From contig NZ_JAUOPC010000016.1 of the NCBI RefSeq assembly GCF_030546805.1, forward strand, positions 48,799 through 112,798: a stretch of 64,000 nt of DNA. The letters are read 5' to 3'. Source of the DNA: Cyclobacterium sp. 1_MG-2023 (GTDB lineage: Bacteria > Bacteroidota > Bacteroidia > Cytophagales > Cyclobacteriaceae). Positions 18,566 to 27,375 of this stretch are shown here, one piece after another (within the stretch, counting starts at the first letter, position 1; every line of letters begins with the position of its first letter). The translations under genes and the position numbers were made by a program. The notes under the pieces are model-generated. The model ran no database searches. It was given only the letters and a program-made list of their open reading frames with translations, and was not told the origin of the DNA.

Positions 18566-19327
18566 ATGATCATTGCTAAAAGACACAAATACATATTGGA
18601 CAAGCTTAAGGAAGCAGGTTATGTAAGTGTAGCTGCTTTGAGTAGAGAAATGGATGTCACAATGGTTACGGTGAGAAAAGACCTTAGAATTTTAGAAGAA
18701 AAGGGCTTGCTTTTCAGAACGCATGGAAGTGCCACTCCGGTATCTCCTTATGTCAACGACAAACCTGTCACAGAAAAAAGGCTGGTTCAAGTCAGCCAAA
18801 AGAATGCCATAGCAAGTAAGGCAACTGAACTACTTGTTCAAGATGATGTGATAATCATCGGCTCAGGCACAACCGTTTTGGCCTTTGCCCAATCCATACC
18901 AAGGACACTTTCTCTCACAGTGTTAACCGCGGCGATGAATGTGAGCATGGCATTAATGGATGTTCCTAAGGCTGAGGTTGTACAATTGGGCGGTGTGGTA
19001 CGTAAGAGTAGCAGCTCAGTTGTGGGTCATTTTGCCGAAAACATGATAAAGGATTTTGCTTGTAGCAAACTATTTATCAGTGTAGATGGCATTGATCCTG
19101 AATTTGGCCTGACTACTTCCAATTTATTGGAAGCACATCTAAACAGCATCATGATTGCTTCAGCCCAAAAAACCATAGTTTTAGCAGACAGCAGCAAATT
19201 TGGTAAAAAAAGCTTTGGAAAGATTGCCAAGATTGAAGACATAGACACCTTAATCGTAGACAAGAATTTATCCACACATTATGTAGAGATGCTGGAAGAA
19301 AGAGGGGTTGAAGTCATATTGGTATAG
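18566..19327 (+). CDS. glpR: DeoR-family regulator, probable glycerol operon repressor
   Basis: A 253-residue DeoR/GlpR-type regulator. The N-terminal winged helix-turn-helix is at about 6-58 (YILDKLKEAGYVSVAALSRE, then DVTMVTVRKDLR). The C-terminal sugar-phosphate isomerase-like effector domain has VIIGSGTTVLAFA, VQLGGVVRKSSSSVVG and VLADSSKFGKKSF. The frame also opens at an upstream TTG (18542), but the ATG at 18566 gives the standard N-terminus and lies downstream of the likely promoter. It diverges from glpD with about 100 bases between them, so glycerol 3-phosphate is the likely effector. Confidence 0.85.
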   Translation: MIIAKRHKYILDKLKEAGYVSVAALSREMDVTMVTVRKDLRILEEKGLLFRTHGSATPVSPYVNDKPVTEKRLVQVSQKNAIASKATELLVQDDVIIIGSGTTVLAFAQSIPRTLSLTVLTAAMNVSMALMDVPKAEVVQLGGVVRKSSSSVVGHFAENMIKDFACSKLFISVDGIDPEFGLTTSNLLEAHLNSIMIASAQKTIVLADSSKFGKKSFGKIAKIEDIDTLIVDKNLSTHYVEMLEERGVEVILV

Positions 19328-19365
19328 GTGATTCGCTTTCTAGGAAAAATAAACCTATCATATTT

Positions 19366-19965
19366 TTAGTTATTCACTTCAAAAACCTCAGTTTTTATGA
19401 TCATCTCACTCAAATCAGAAAATTTAATATCAAAGGTGAAGGTTTGATTGATGGTACTATCAGGTTGCCCTGATAGTTGGAAATTAATACTTGAGCCAAT
19501 ATTTCCAAAAAGCTCTATATCACTATTTTGCTTTTTGATATACTCAGGTATCGTAAGGTTTCCATTTATTTTAAATAGCTCATTCAGTTGCTCCCCAGGT
19601 AAGAATTCATTCCCTTGAGCATACACAGTTGATTCAGAGGTGATGACTATTGATTCAATTGCCTGAATAGGTTCAGGTAAGCGGGGACTACAAGCCATGG
19701 CAGTATTAATAAAGGAAAACCCAGGTTGAGCTATGGATGCCATGACTTCAGTATAATCCAGGTCAGCAATCCCAATTTGAATGGCCGCTAGATCGAAGTC
19801 AGTCGATTTTGTTTCAATGAAACCAGTAGAAGTTAAGCTACCTACTAAGACATACAACTCGGTGATTTTGGACTCCATGGGACTAAAAGGTCCACAATCA
19901 TCAACACACGAAAATGGAATATTTGTCAGAACAACAAGGCTTAGTAAAACTAAAAGTCTTTTCAT
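19366..19965 (-). CDS. Hypothetical lipoprotein
   Basis: A 199-residue protein of unknown function. From the ATG at 19965 it has a clean signal peptide (MKRLLVLLSLVVLT) and lipobox IPFSC with Cys20. A start five codons upstream (19980) is open but would spoil the signal peptide. The mature part is predicted mostly beta and has pairs of short hydrophobic strands. I recognise no family motif. It converges on glpR and is followed upstream by another lipoprotein gene on the same strand, 137 bases away. The gene itself is well supported; its role is unknown. Confidence 0.65.
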   Translation of the reverse strand: MKRLLVLLSLVVLTNIPFSCVDDCGPFSPMESKITELYVLVGSLTSTGFIETKSTDFDLAAIQIGIADLDYTEVMASIAQPGFSFINTAMACSPRLPEPIQAIESIVITSESTVYAQGNEFLPGEQLNELFKINGNLTIPEYIKKQNSDIELFGNIGSSINFQLSGQPDSTINQTFTFDIKFSDLSEMIIKTEVFEVNN

Positions 19966-20102
19966 ATGGTAAGGGGCCAAATCAACTGATACTTAACAAA
20001 AGAAGGCTTATCACAAGTTAATTAAATATCAATTCCCATAATTAGGATCACATGTATTTTCTTTAAGAAAAAGGGTAGGTATTAAATTAAATGAGCAGAT
20101 TA

Positions 20103-21185
20103 CTATTTCCCCCAATCAATCAAATGAATAATAGGATTTGGTTCTTCACCCTTGGTTTCGGAGACTCCATCCGTAATTAAATAAGAAACCCCATTTGACT
20201 TTGGAAGATAATGCCCTTCTAGGTTGTTTACTTTCACCCCATCCTTCACCAGCCAGGAACTTTCTTTTTTTCTGTTGTAACCAAAGAGATATGTATTCCC
20301 TTCAAAATAGTAGGTCACTAAATAATACATTTGATTGACCTCAATCCTTTCAATAAAAAACACTCTTTTTCCTTCCTCATTGACTATATTTTCAGAGAAT
20401 TCGAACTTTAATAATGGAATAAAATCACCATTTTCATTGAGCTTAAACAGTGTATCTCTTTCTACTTGCTCCCTGAATGGACCAAGGGGGAAAAAGAAAT
20501 AATTAATTGAATCAGGTCGAGTTATAAAAGATGGATGACGCCAAATGGTATTAGCGCCTCTACTCAACTTCGTCATTAAAGGTTTTAAACTATCTAAAGT
20601 AACAAATCCCCTGTCCTGATGAAAAATATTATTGATTGAAACTAGGCCCGAAGTTTCATCTTGAATAATGTCATCTGTTATTATCACATACCCATCTGGT
20701 GTTGGCGAAATATAAATGGGTGGGGAAGGTAAGCTTTCAGATTCAGCCAATAAATCACCATTCTCATTGAATTTCAAACTCTTTCTCAAAACATAATCTG
20801 TAACAACAATTGACTGATCCGTTGGATCAACAATCATGGACCTTACCTGTCTGTAGTTTCCCGGAGCTTCCCCATTTTCTCCTATTTTTTTGATATACTT
20901 CCCGGAATGGTCAAATTGAAGTATGCCATTTGCATGATTGATATAAATGAAATTTTCAGAGACGGCAATATTGTCTATATAACCTATTAAACTTTCTTCT
21001 GTAATTTCTAAAGGAATGCTGGTATAATTTGCTGCAATATCCTTAAGAAACACTTCTGTCTGATTGTAATGTTCAATCCGAATGGTTTGCAACCCATCCG
21101 TTTGTTCAGTCCCTCCTTTGTCCTGACAGGCATTGAATAAGCCTAATGCAAAAAAGACAATCACCATTACCTTCCTATTTATCAT
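20103..21185 (-). CDS. Six-bladed beta-propeller lipoprotein
   Basis: About 360 residues. From the ATG at 21185 the signal peptide ends at lipobox GLFNAC (Cys20); an upstream ATG at 21212 gives a nine-residue longer N-terminus. The mature protein shows NHL/6-bladed propeller repeats: LQFDHSGKYIKKIGENGEAPGNYRQV matches the blade pattern of the 6-bladed beta-propeller family common in Bacteroidota, followed by IVVTDYVLRKSLKFNENGD. Such proteins sit on the cell surface or in the periplasm and their ligands are generally unknown. No regulatory or SusCD genes are next to it. Confidence 0.75.
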   Translation of the reverse strand: MINRKVMVIVFFALGLFNACQDKGGTEQTDGLQTIRIEHYNQTEVFLKDIAANYTSIPLEITEESLIGYIDNIAVSENFIYINHANGILQFDHSGKYIKKIGENGEAPGNYRQVRSMIVDPTDQSIVVTDYVLRKSLKFNENGDLLAESESLPSPPIYISPTPDGYVIITDDIIQDETSGLVSINNIFHQDRGFVTLDSLKPLMTKLSRGANTIWRHPSFITRPDSINYFFFPLGPFREQVERDTLFKLNENGDFIPLLKFEFSENIVNEEGKRVFFIERIEVNQMYYLVTYYFEGNTYLFGYNRKKESSWLVKDGVKVNNLEGHYLPKSNGVSYLITDGVSETKGEEPNPIIHLIDWGK

Positions 21186-21417
21186 TTTTTTATTGGGTTT
21201 TAGAGACGACATATAATAGACCTTTTATTTCGTGGTATAATCAGCTCAAAATCAACCACTATTAACCTAAAAATAGCCAAGCGAATAGTCCAACTATCAA
21301 TATAGTAACATTTAATAGGTATAAAAACCAATTGCATTTAAATGCTTCTATATCTTTATTAATAGACCATAGATCGAATCATACAGGAGAAGATTACATT
21401 AAAGTCAAAAAATAAAT

Positions 21418-22101
21418 TTACTCCTTCAAAAGCCTACCATCACCCAGTTCAATGATGCGTGATGTTTTGTGTGCAAAATCCATGTCATGAGTCACCACTA
21501 AAAGTGTTTTGTTGTAGGCTTCGGTAAGCTCTTTAAAAATATTGAACACAATATCTGCATTTTTACTATCCAGGTTTCCGGTGGGCTCATCACACATGAT
21601 AATTAAAGGATCATTGATCATGGCCCTGGCAATGGCTACTCGTTGCTTTTCTCCGCCTGATAGTTGATAGGCCATTTTATGGGCCAGTTTTTCAATCCCT
21701 AAATCTTTCAAAAATCCATAAGCATTGTGTTCCAGCTCTTCTTCACTTAATTTATCCAACTTAAACCCCGGCAACATTACATTCTTGAGGGCGGTAAATT
21801 CATTCAACAAATAATGAAATTGAAATACAAAGCCTATTTTCTCATTCCGTAAGGAAGCCAATTCTTTTTCTGATTTACCCCTAACACGTATTCCGTCTAT
21901 TAGAAGTTCACCGGTAAAGTCAGTATCCATGGTGGAAAGAATATAGAGGAGCGTGGATTTTCCACTGCCTGATTTACCTATAATCGACGCGTACTCCCCT
22001 CTTGAAAGACTGAAGGAAACTTCTTTCAAAACATCAACTTTTACTGGATTCAGAAAAGATTTGCTGATTGATTTCGCCTCTAAAATAATATTCTTTCCCA
22101 T
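21418..22101 (-). CDS. ABC transporter ATP-binding protein, MacB/LolD type
   Basis: A 227-residue ATPase with Walker A GKSGSGKST, Q-loop VFQFHYLLNEFTALKNV, ABC signature LSGGEKQRVAIARA, Walker B IIMCDEPTGNLD and the switch His (VVTHD). The short form and the LLNEFTALKNVMLPG motif place it in the LolD/MacB/FtsE group, which powers mechanotransmission rather than pore transport. It directly follows the permease gene (stop and start adjacent) in a three-gene cassette with a membrane-fusion adaptor. The cassette probably exports or extracts a peptide, lipoprotein or drug. Confidence 0.93.
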   Translation of the reverse strand: MGKNIILEAKSISKSFLNPVKVDVLKEVSFSLSRGEYASIIGKSGSGKSTLLYILSTMDTDFTGELLIDGIRVRGKSEKELASLRNEKIGFVFQFHYLLNEFTALKNVMLPGFKLDKLSEEELEHNAYGFLKDLGIEKLAHKMAYQLSGGEKQRVAIARAMINDPLIIMCDEPTGNLDSKNADIVFNIFKELTEAYNKTLLVVTHDMDFAHKTSRIIELGDGRLLKE

Positions 22102-23361
22102 TTATTTCCCTCTAATAATGATTACAGGGTCAACCTTACTTGCTTTTTTGGCAGGAAACCAGCCGGCCAAAAAGGTTGTCACCAAGGCGAATATTGCTGC
22201 TATGGAATAGTATTGTATGCCATAATCAATAGGATAGGTAGTTACCGCCGGCATGGTTGGGGAGTCAAATGGGATGGCATCTATGGTGATGGAAAGCAAG
22301 AAACCGAAAAGCACACCAACAAATCCTCCGACAATCCCAATACTCAGGCTGATTGAAATGAAAATCTTCTTCACATCAATACCGGCAAATCCTGTAGCTT
22401 TAAGTATGGCAATGGTATCCATCTTTTCATAAATGAGCATATTAAGAATATTATAAATACCAAATCCGGACACGATCAATAATGTAACCCCCACGGCATA
22501 GGAAATAATAGACCGCACACCACTTCCTGTTTCAAACTGAGCATTGGCCGTTTGAATATCTTCTGCATCAATTTTGAAGAAATGTTCATACTCTCTGGCG
22601 ATTGCCGGCGCTTGGTTTAAATCCTTTAGTTTTACTTGGATGTCACTAATGTAATTATTGTTTTCTCCGAGTATTTTTTGGGTAGTTGACAAGCTGGCGA
22701 AACTCTGTACCTTATCTATCTCCGAAATTCCGGATTGAAAAAAGCCAATAACTTTTAAGGAAAACTGCTCGCCCTCTGTGCTGGTGACGGTGACAATATC
22801 ACCTACCTTAGCCCGCATGGTATTGGCAGCTCCTTGACCCAATATTATGCTATTGCTGACATTATTTAGGTCCAAAGAATTTCCTCCAAGGATATAGTCA
22901 TTGAAGGAGAAATAAGCTGCTTCCTTCTCAGGGTTTATCCCGTTTATAATTCCATTAAGATCTATATTGCCTAAATTATAAAAAACTTGAGCAGTAACTT
23001 TAGGTGCCACTCCCAATACCCTGCCATCATTAGAAAGCTTATCGATTATCTGCGGAGCATTGTATATTTCTTTTCGTGTATTGGTAGGTTTAACAGATTG
23101 GATAAAGTTATAATGATCCTTGAAATCTTCGCTTAATTCAATGGGTTGCACCTTGGAAGGAAGTATATCATTATAAAGCCTTACATGAGGTGTCCTATTC
23201 AAGACTATACCATCTAATAGTTGATTTAAACCCTCCATAAAACCCAATAGAGAAATAAAAAAAGCAATGCTAAAAGTAACACCTACAGCAGCAACAAGTG
23301 TTTGCTTCCATCTGGCTCGCATCAAGGCCCCGGAAATCTCTGTGATGTGTTTAACCTTCAT
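22102..23361 (-). CDS. ABC transporter permease, FtsX/MacB type
   Basis: A 419-residue permease with the MacB topology. One N-terminal helix (about 22-45) precedes a large periplasmic domain (about 46-280) that includes the MacB-type segment NSIILGQGAANTMRAKVGD. Three C-terminal helices (about 285-415) carry the FtsX motif ILKATGFAGIDVKKIFI. It lies between the adaptor gene, which it overlaps by one base (TAATG), and the ATPase gene. Together they form a MacAB-like system that would need an outer membrane TolC partner from elsewhere. Confidence 0.92.
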   Translation of the reverse strand: MKVKHITEISGALMRARWKQTLVAAVGVTFSIAFFISLLGFMEGLNQLLDGIVLNRTPHVRLYNDILPSKVQPIELSEDFKDHYNFIQSVKPTNTRKEIYNAPQIIDKLSNDGRVLGVAPKVTAQVFYNLGNIDLNGIINGINPEKEAAYFSFNDYILGGNSLDLNNVSNSIILGQGAANTMRAKVGDIVTVTSTEGEQFSLKVIGFFQSGISEIDKVQSFASLSTTQKILGENNNYISDIQVKLKDLNQAPAIAREYEHFFKIDAEDIQTANAQFETGSGVRSIISYAVGVTLLIVSGFGIYNILNMLIYEKMDTIAILKATGFAGIDVKKIFISISLSIGIVGGFVGVLFGFLLSITIDAIPFDSPTMPAVTTYPIDYGIQYYSIAAIFALVTTFLAGWFPAKKASKVDPVIIIRGK

Positions 23362-24443
23362 TATTCCGGCAGTTCTATCCTTGTATTACTATCGATACCA
23401 TCTTTAATTTCTACCAAATCATAATCCATCAATCCAGTTTCAACTGATTGGAGCGCTCCGCCTTCCAGAATTACCGAAGAATCATTGCGTAAATAATTTC
23501 TTGGGATGGTTAAAACCTCTTCTTTGGTTTGGATTAAAATACTGGCCTCAACTGTCAGATTAGGGAAAAGTTGAGCTGGCCTTTTGGTAAACTTCGCATC
23601 TGCCTGAAAGGACCTTGTACGTGTATTCATCATAGGGTCAATGGCAACAATCTCAGCTTCGAATACTTGAGACTGGTAACTGTCCATTCTAATAAATACC
23701 CGCTGACCTTTTTTCACCTTCACCCTATCTAATTCATCAATATTCAGTTGAATCAAAAAATCATCACCTCCGATCACAGCGGCTGCCTCTGAACCATTGA
23801 TTAAATCCCCCTCTTCTCTATTTACCTTATAAACCACCCCATCCACTTCACTCTTAATGATATAATCGTTTTCCAATAATTTCGCGATTTCCAAATTGTT
23901 TTTGCTTTGCTCAGACTGTAGTTCAAGTTGCCTCTTTATCTCCTCATAATTGGTGTGGGCAGTGGCCAAGTTTAGTTGTGCATTTTCATAGTCCAATTGC
24001 CTTTTTTCCAAGGTAACTTTAGTGCCTATACTTTTGCCCCATAGCTTTCTTTGCCGCAGGTACAATAAGGAATCATTGGTCAATTTCTTTTTGGCCAGGT
24101 CTATGGCTTTTTTCGCATCAAGCAATTTATTTTCGTTTACCGAAAAATCAGCGGCTACCGATGCGAGCCTCGCATTTTCAGTAGCTATTTTTAAGTTTTT
24201 ATTGTCCAATTGAAAAATTGGATCTCCCTTTATAACCAATGAACCTTCTCCTACAAAAACCTTTTCAATTGGGCCATTTACTTTTCCGTGGACTTCGTAT
24301 TGGTTTTCACTTTTTATAGCTCCTGAGGCATATACACTTTCCGTGATATTTTTCACTTCAGGCCTAATGATATCACTTTTATTGCTGCAGGAGAACAAGA
24401 GGGATACAAACAACAGCAGTACAACTAGAATACAATTATTCAT
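23361..24443 (-). CDS. Periplasmic adaptor of MacA/HlyD type, lipoprotein
   Basis: A 360-residue membrane-fusion protein. The signal peptide ends at lipobox LLFSC (Cys19). It then shows the biotinyl-lipoyl-like half motif GPIEKVFVGEGSLVIKGDPIFQLD, a long alpha-helical hairpin (about 85-195, rich in Lys, Glu and Leu), the second lipoyl half IIKSEVDGVVYKVNREEGD, and the beta-barrel domain with VFIRMDSYQ. It is the first gene of the three-gene exporter cassette and overlaps the permease gene by one base. The likely role is to link the ABC permease to an outer membrane channel. Confidence 0.9.
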   Translation of the reverse strand: MNNCILVVLLLFVSLLFSCSNKSDIIRPEVKNITESVYASGAIKSENQYEVHGKVNGPIEKVFVGEGSLVIKGDPIFQLDNKNLKIATENARLASVAADFSVNENKLLDAKKAIDLAKKKLTNDSLLYLRQRKLWGKSIGTKVTLEKRQLDYENAQLNLATAHTNYEEIKRQLELQSEQSKNNLEIAKLLENDYIIKSEVDGVVYKVNREEGDLINGSEAAAVIGGDDFLIQLNIDELDRVKVKKGQRVFIRMDSYQSQVFEAEIVAIDPMMNTRTRSFQADAKFTKRPAQLFPNLTVEASILIQTKEEVLTIPRNYLRNDSSVILEGGALQSVETGLMDYDLVEIKDGIDSNTRIELPE

Positions 24444-24751
24444 TCATCTTTTTTTATCAATCCAATTCTCACTTTACTGCGCATATAGCAACAGGTAGGT
24501 GATATTGGATTTAGGCCGAAGTCAAGCCCTTTCCAGCCTTTAATTAATGTAATTTCCTATTAATTTAGTAAGTATAAGTAAAAGATATATTATAATCAAC
24601 CTATTTAAACGGCCTTAATAAAACCCACTTATCCACAATTGAAATGGAAGGATGCCATCCCAAACCAAATAGCATTAAAAACATAGATGAAGGAACGATG
24701 GAGCAGCATGCAAAAAACTTGAAAAGAATCAAATAACATTTATTGTCAATC
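24444..24751. other. Intergenic region between the exporter cassette and the SDR gene
   Basis: About 308 AT-rich bases between two minus-strand genes. It should hold the promoter of the exporter cassette, and I see no clear terminator for the SDR gene. No gene or repeat is supported. Confidence 0.4.
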
Positions 24752-25483
24752 TCAAGCTTTGCCTGTCGGTTTGATCAATAATTCATTGACGTTCACTGTG
24801 GCCGGTTGATTTAAGACATATAACACTGCATCAGCAATGTTTTCCGGTTGAAGCTTGGCTTCCTCTCCTCCATAACCTTTGTCCTCCAGCAATTCTTTGT
24901 CAGTAATATCATCCCTGAGATTGGTGTCTACTGTTCCCGGCTCGATGGAAGCCACTCGAATATTAAATTCCGGAGACAACTCCATGCGCATAGCCCTTGA
25001 CAAGGCAATTAGTGCCGCTTTAGACGCCCCATAAACAGCTCCTCCTTGATACAACTCTTTACCGTCTACAGAGGTAATGTTTACTATATGTCCGGACTTT
25101 TGCCGCTTCATATTCGGCAAAACTTCATAAATACAACGAAGCACTCCCTTCACATTTACATCTATGGTCTGCAACCATTCCTCAAGGTGCCTGTTCTTCA
25201 TATAACTCAACGGCATTACACCGGCAGCATTTACTAGAATATCAATTTGACTGTATTTGTTTCCAATTATCTTAAAACCTTGGGATACACTTTGGCTATC
25301 ACTTACATCCATTTCCACCGCCATGCTTTCGTGAGGCAATTTTGATTGGATGTCTTGTAACTTTTCAATGCTTCTACTGGCCAATATCACTGTACATCCA
25401 TTTTCGGAAAGTGTGGTCGCTATTGCCTTTCCAATGCCACTACTTGCTCCTGTAATTACTGCAATCTTGTTTTCAAACTTCAT
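24752..25483 (-). CDS. Short-chain dehydrogenase/reductase (SDR family)
   Basis: A 243-residue classical SDR. The NAD(P)-binding motif is TGASSGIGKAIA (residues 11-22), followed by NAAGVMPLSYM (structural NAG-type motif). The catalytic triad is Ser in ITSVDGKELY, then YGASKAAL (Tyr and Lys). The Ser-Arg pair after the second strand (ASRSIEKL) suggests a preference for NADP. The NAAGVMPL...YMKNRHLEEW stretch resembles the clavaldehyde dehydrogenase-like branch often annotated in genomes, but the substrate is unknown. It stands alone on the minus strand. Confidence 0.9.
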   Translation of the reverse strand: MKFENKIAVITGASSGIGKAIATTLSENGCTVILASRSIEKLQDIQSKLPHESMAVEMDVSDSQSVSQGFKIIGNKYSQIDILVNAAGVMPLSYMKNRHLEEWLQTIDVNVKGVLRCIYEVLPNMKRQKSGHIVNITSVDGKELYQGGAVYGASKAALIALSRAMRMELSPEFNIRVASIEPGTVDTNLRDDITDKELLEDKGYGGEEAKLQPENIADAVLYVLNQPATVNVNELLIKPTGKA

Positions 25484-25649
25484 AATAGTTGGATTTAGCT
25501 AAATATTCATTTGGAATATCCGGTTCAAAAATCAAACCATTCTCCTTAATGGGAAACTAAATCTACAGGATTAGAAGCTTTTACCTTAAGGTAGTCCACA
25601 AGAAACACTCTTTCATAAGGCGAAAGTAAAGAGCGCAGTATCAACCCTT

Positions 25650-27332
25650 TTATCCATTCTTTTTACCTTCTCCCTTTTCTGTATGGATAAAAGCATCCAA
25701 ACGTTTTTGATAGGTAGCCTTGTCGTCTTCATAAACAGGCATCAGCCCCTTTTTCTCAGGAAAGGTTTCCATATGTAGTGTTTGTGTAGGGAAAGCAAAC
25801 CTTACCCCAAGCTCATTGGCCAGCCTAATGGCAGACAAGATCAATTCTTCTCTGGCCTTTAATTCTTCCGGCCAAGAAGGCACCTTAAAAAAGACATAAA
25901 ACATGATGTCCAGACTATAGGCTGAAAGATTATTTAAGTAAATATTATAATAGTCTTTTCTGGTTTTAGGATGATTTTGAACAATCTTTCGTAAGCCACT
26001 TAAATAAACTTCAATTAACTCCGGGGGAGTATCATAGGTAATGGTAATATTGGTATAAAATCTCCGGTATTTTCTCAGTCCATGGTTGTCTACGGTGGCA
26101 TCAGCAATTTTACCATTGGGGATATAGACCAGTGAGTTTCTAAAAGTCCTGACCCTGGTTGATCGAAAGCCTACTTCTTCTACTGTACCGTCTACTTCCC
26201 CGCTAGTAATCCAATCCCCTACCTGAAAAGGTTTGTCAATAAAAATCATGACCGAACCGAAAAAATTCTTGATGGTATCCTGAGCGGCTAAGGCAAAAGC
26301 AAGACCACCAATGGACAAACCGGTAAGGAAAGGTACGATATCGATCCGTAAGCCATATTTCAATATAAATAGAGACCCAATGACAATAACAAATGTCTTA
26401 AGGGTCTTTCGTACCAAAGGCACCAACTGGTCATCTAAGGTGGAAGTTGTTTTATCCGCCATCCTTGCCATGTAAGCAGAAAGCACATTGACCAACTTAT
26501 AAAAGATAACCGTAACAATAAATGGTTCGGCTGCATTAAGAAGGATAGTAACCCAAGAGGCAACACTAATAGGCAGTTGTAAAACCCTAATAAATATTGC
26601 CAAGAGCAAAATAATAATATAAATACTTATTATTCTTGCCACCGGCAGTAAATACTGCTTAGCAATTTGGCCATAACCGGATTTGATAAGAAAGTAATAA
26701 AAAAGCCGATCAATCAGCAGCGTAAAAAGTTTATGGCTTGTAAAAACCATCAACACCAAAAAGAATATGCCTATTAATTGCCATAGGTAAAGCCCAAAGT
26801 AATTTTGATTGCCCAACCTAGGCAGTATTTCTAGCAATTTGGCTGTACCCATCGGGTAGGTCTCCTGATGCAAGGCTTTGATATTTTTTACCGTCGCGGA
26901 AGAAAATTTCCAGCGGTTGCCAACTTTTACCAAATAAACCGAGGGAAGTATTAACTCATCAAAGACATACACATGCTGCCCATTTCTCAGCGTATCTCTA
27001 TACTCAGCAGTATTTGGGACAGTATTCATCCGCACATAAACACCTTTACCATCAAATATCTGCTTTAACTTAACTGCCAAAGCTGCTGCATCCTGCCCCT
27101 CGCTCCCCTCCATATCCAATGCCTTAGCGGCGATTTCCGGATTATAGTTGGGCTCATTCAGGTTATAAAAAAAAGTATATGTTGTATGATAGGGAGAACT
27201 GAAATTATTGTGATCTGTGGTATCTTCCAGCACCAGGGAACCGGAATTGAATACTTGTGCTTGCAAAGATGATACAAAGCCTAAAAAAATAAAAAACCCA
27301 ATTCCAATTATATTTCGCATGCAATTATTCAT
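25650..27332 (-). CDS. Mechanosensitive channel of the MscS family
   Basis: About 560 residues from the ATG at 27332; a start at 27320 also fits a signal peptide (MRNIIGIGFFIFLGFVSSLQAQ). The frame extends upstream to 27413, but that would overlap the preceding gene and bury the signal peptide. After a periplasmic domain (about 25-175) come four or more membrane helices (about 190-370). The MscS pore and beta domain follow: GGLAFALAAQDTIKNFFGSVMIF, then FQVGDWITSGEVDGTVEEVGFRSTRVRT. It protects cells against hypo-osmotic shock. It lies 43 bases downstream of the large envelope protein gene. Confidence 0.9.
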   Translation of the reverse strand: MNNCMRNIIGIGFFIFLGFVSSLQAQVFNSGSLVLEDTTDHNNFSSPYHTTYTFFYNLNEPNYNPEIAAKALDMEGSEGQDAAALAVKLKQIFDGKGVYVRMNTVPNTAEYRDTLRNGQHVYVFDELILPSVYLVKVGNRWKFSSATVKNIKALHQETYPMGTAKLLEILPRLGNQNYFGLYLWQLIGIFFLVLMVFTSHKLFTLLIDRLFYYFLIKSGYGQIAKQYLLPVARIISIYIIILLLAIFIRVLQLPISVASWVTILLNAAEPFIVTVIFYKLVNVLSAYMARMADKTTSTLDDQLVPLVRKTLKTFVIVIGSLFILKYGLRIDIVPFLTGLSIGGLAFALAAQDTIKNFFGSVMIFIDKPFQVGDWITSGEVDGTVEEVGFRSTRVRTFRNSLVYIPNGKIADATVDNHGLRKYRRFYTNITITYDTPPELIEVYLSGLRKIVQNHPKTRKDYYNIYLNNLSAYSLDIMFYVFFKVPSWPEELKAREELILSAIRLANELGVRFAFPTQTLHMETFPEKKGLMPVYEDDKATYQKRLDAFIHTEKGEGKKNG

Positions 27333-27375
27333 TGTTAAAATTCTCTCTTTAATAAAACCAATCTTTGATCTGTTT

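Noticed and set aside
21334..21345. GCATTTAAATGC palindrome downstream of the propeller gene cluster
   Set aside because: A 12-bp palindrome alone in AT-rich DNA is not significant and has no nearby start or T run.
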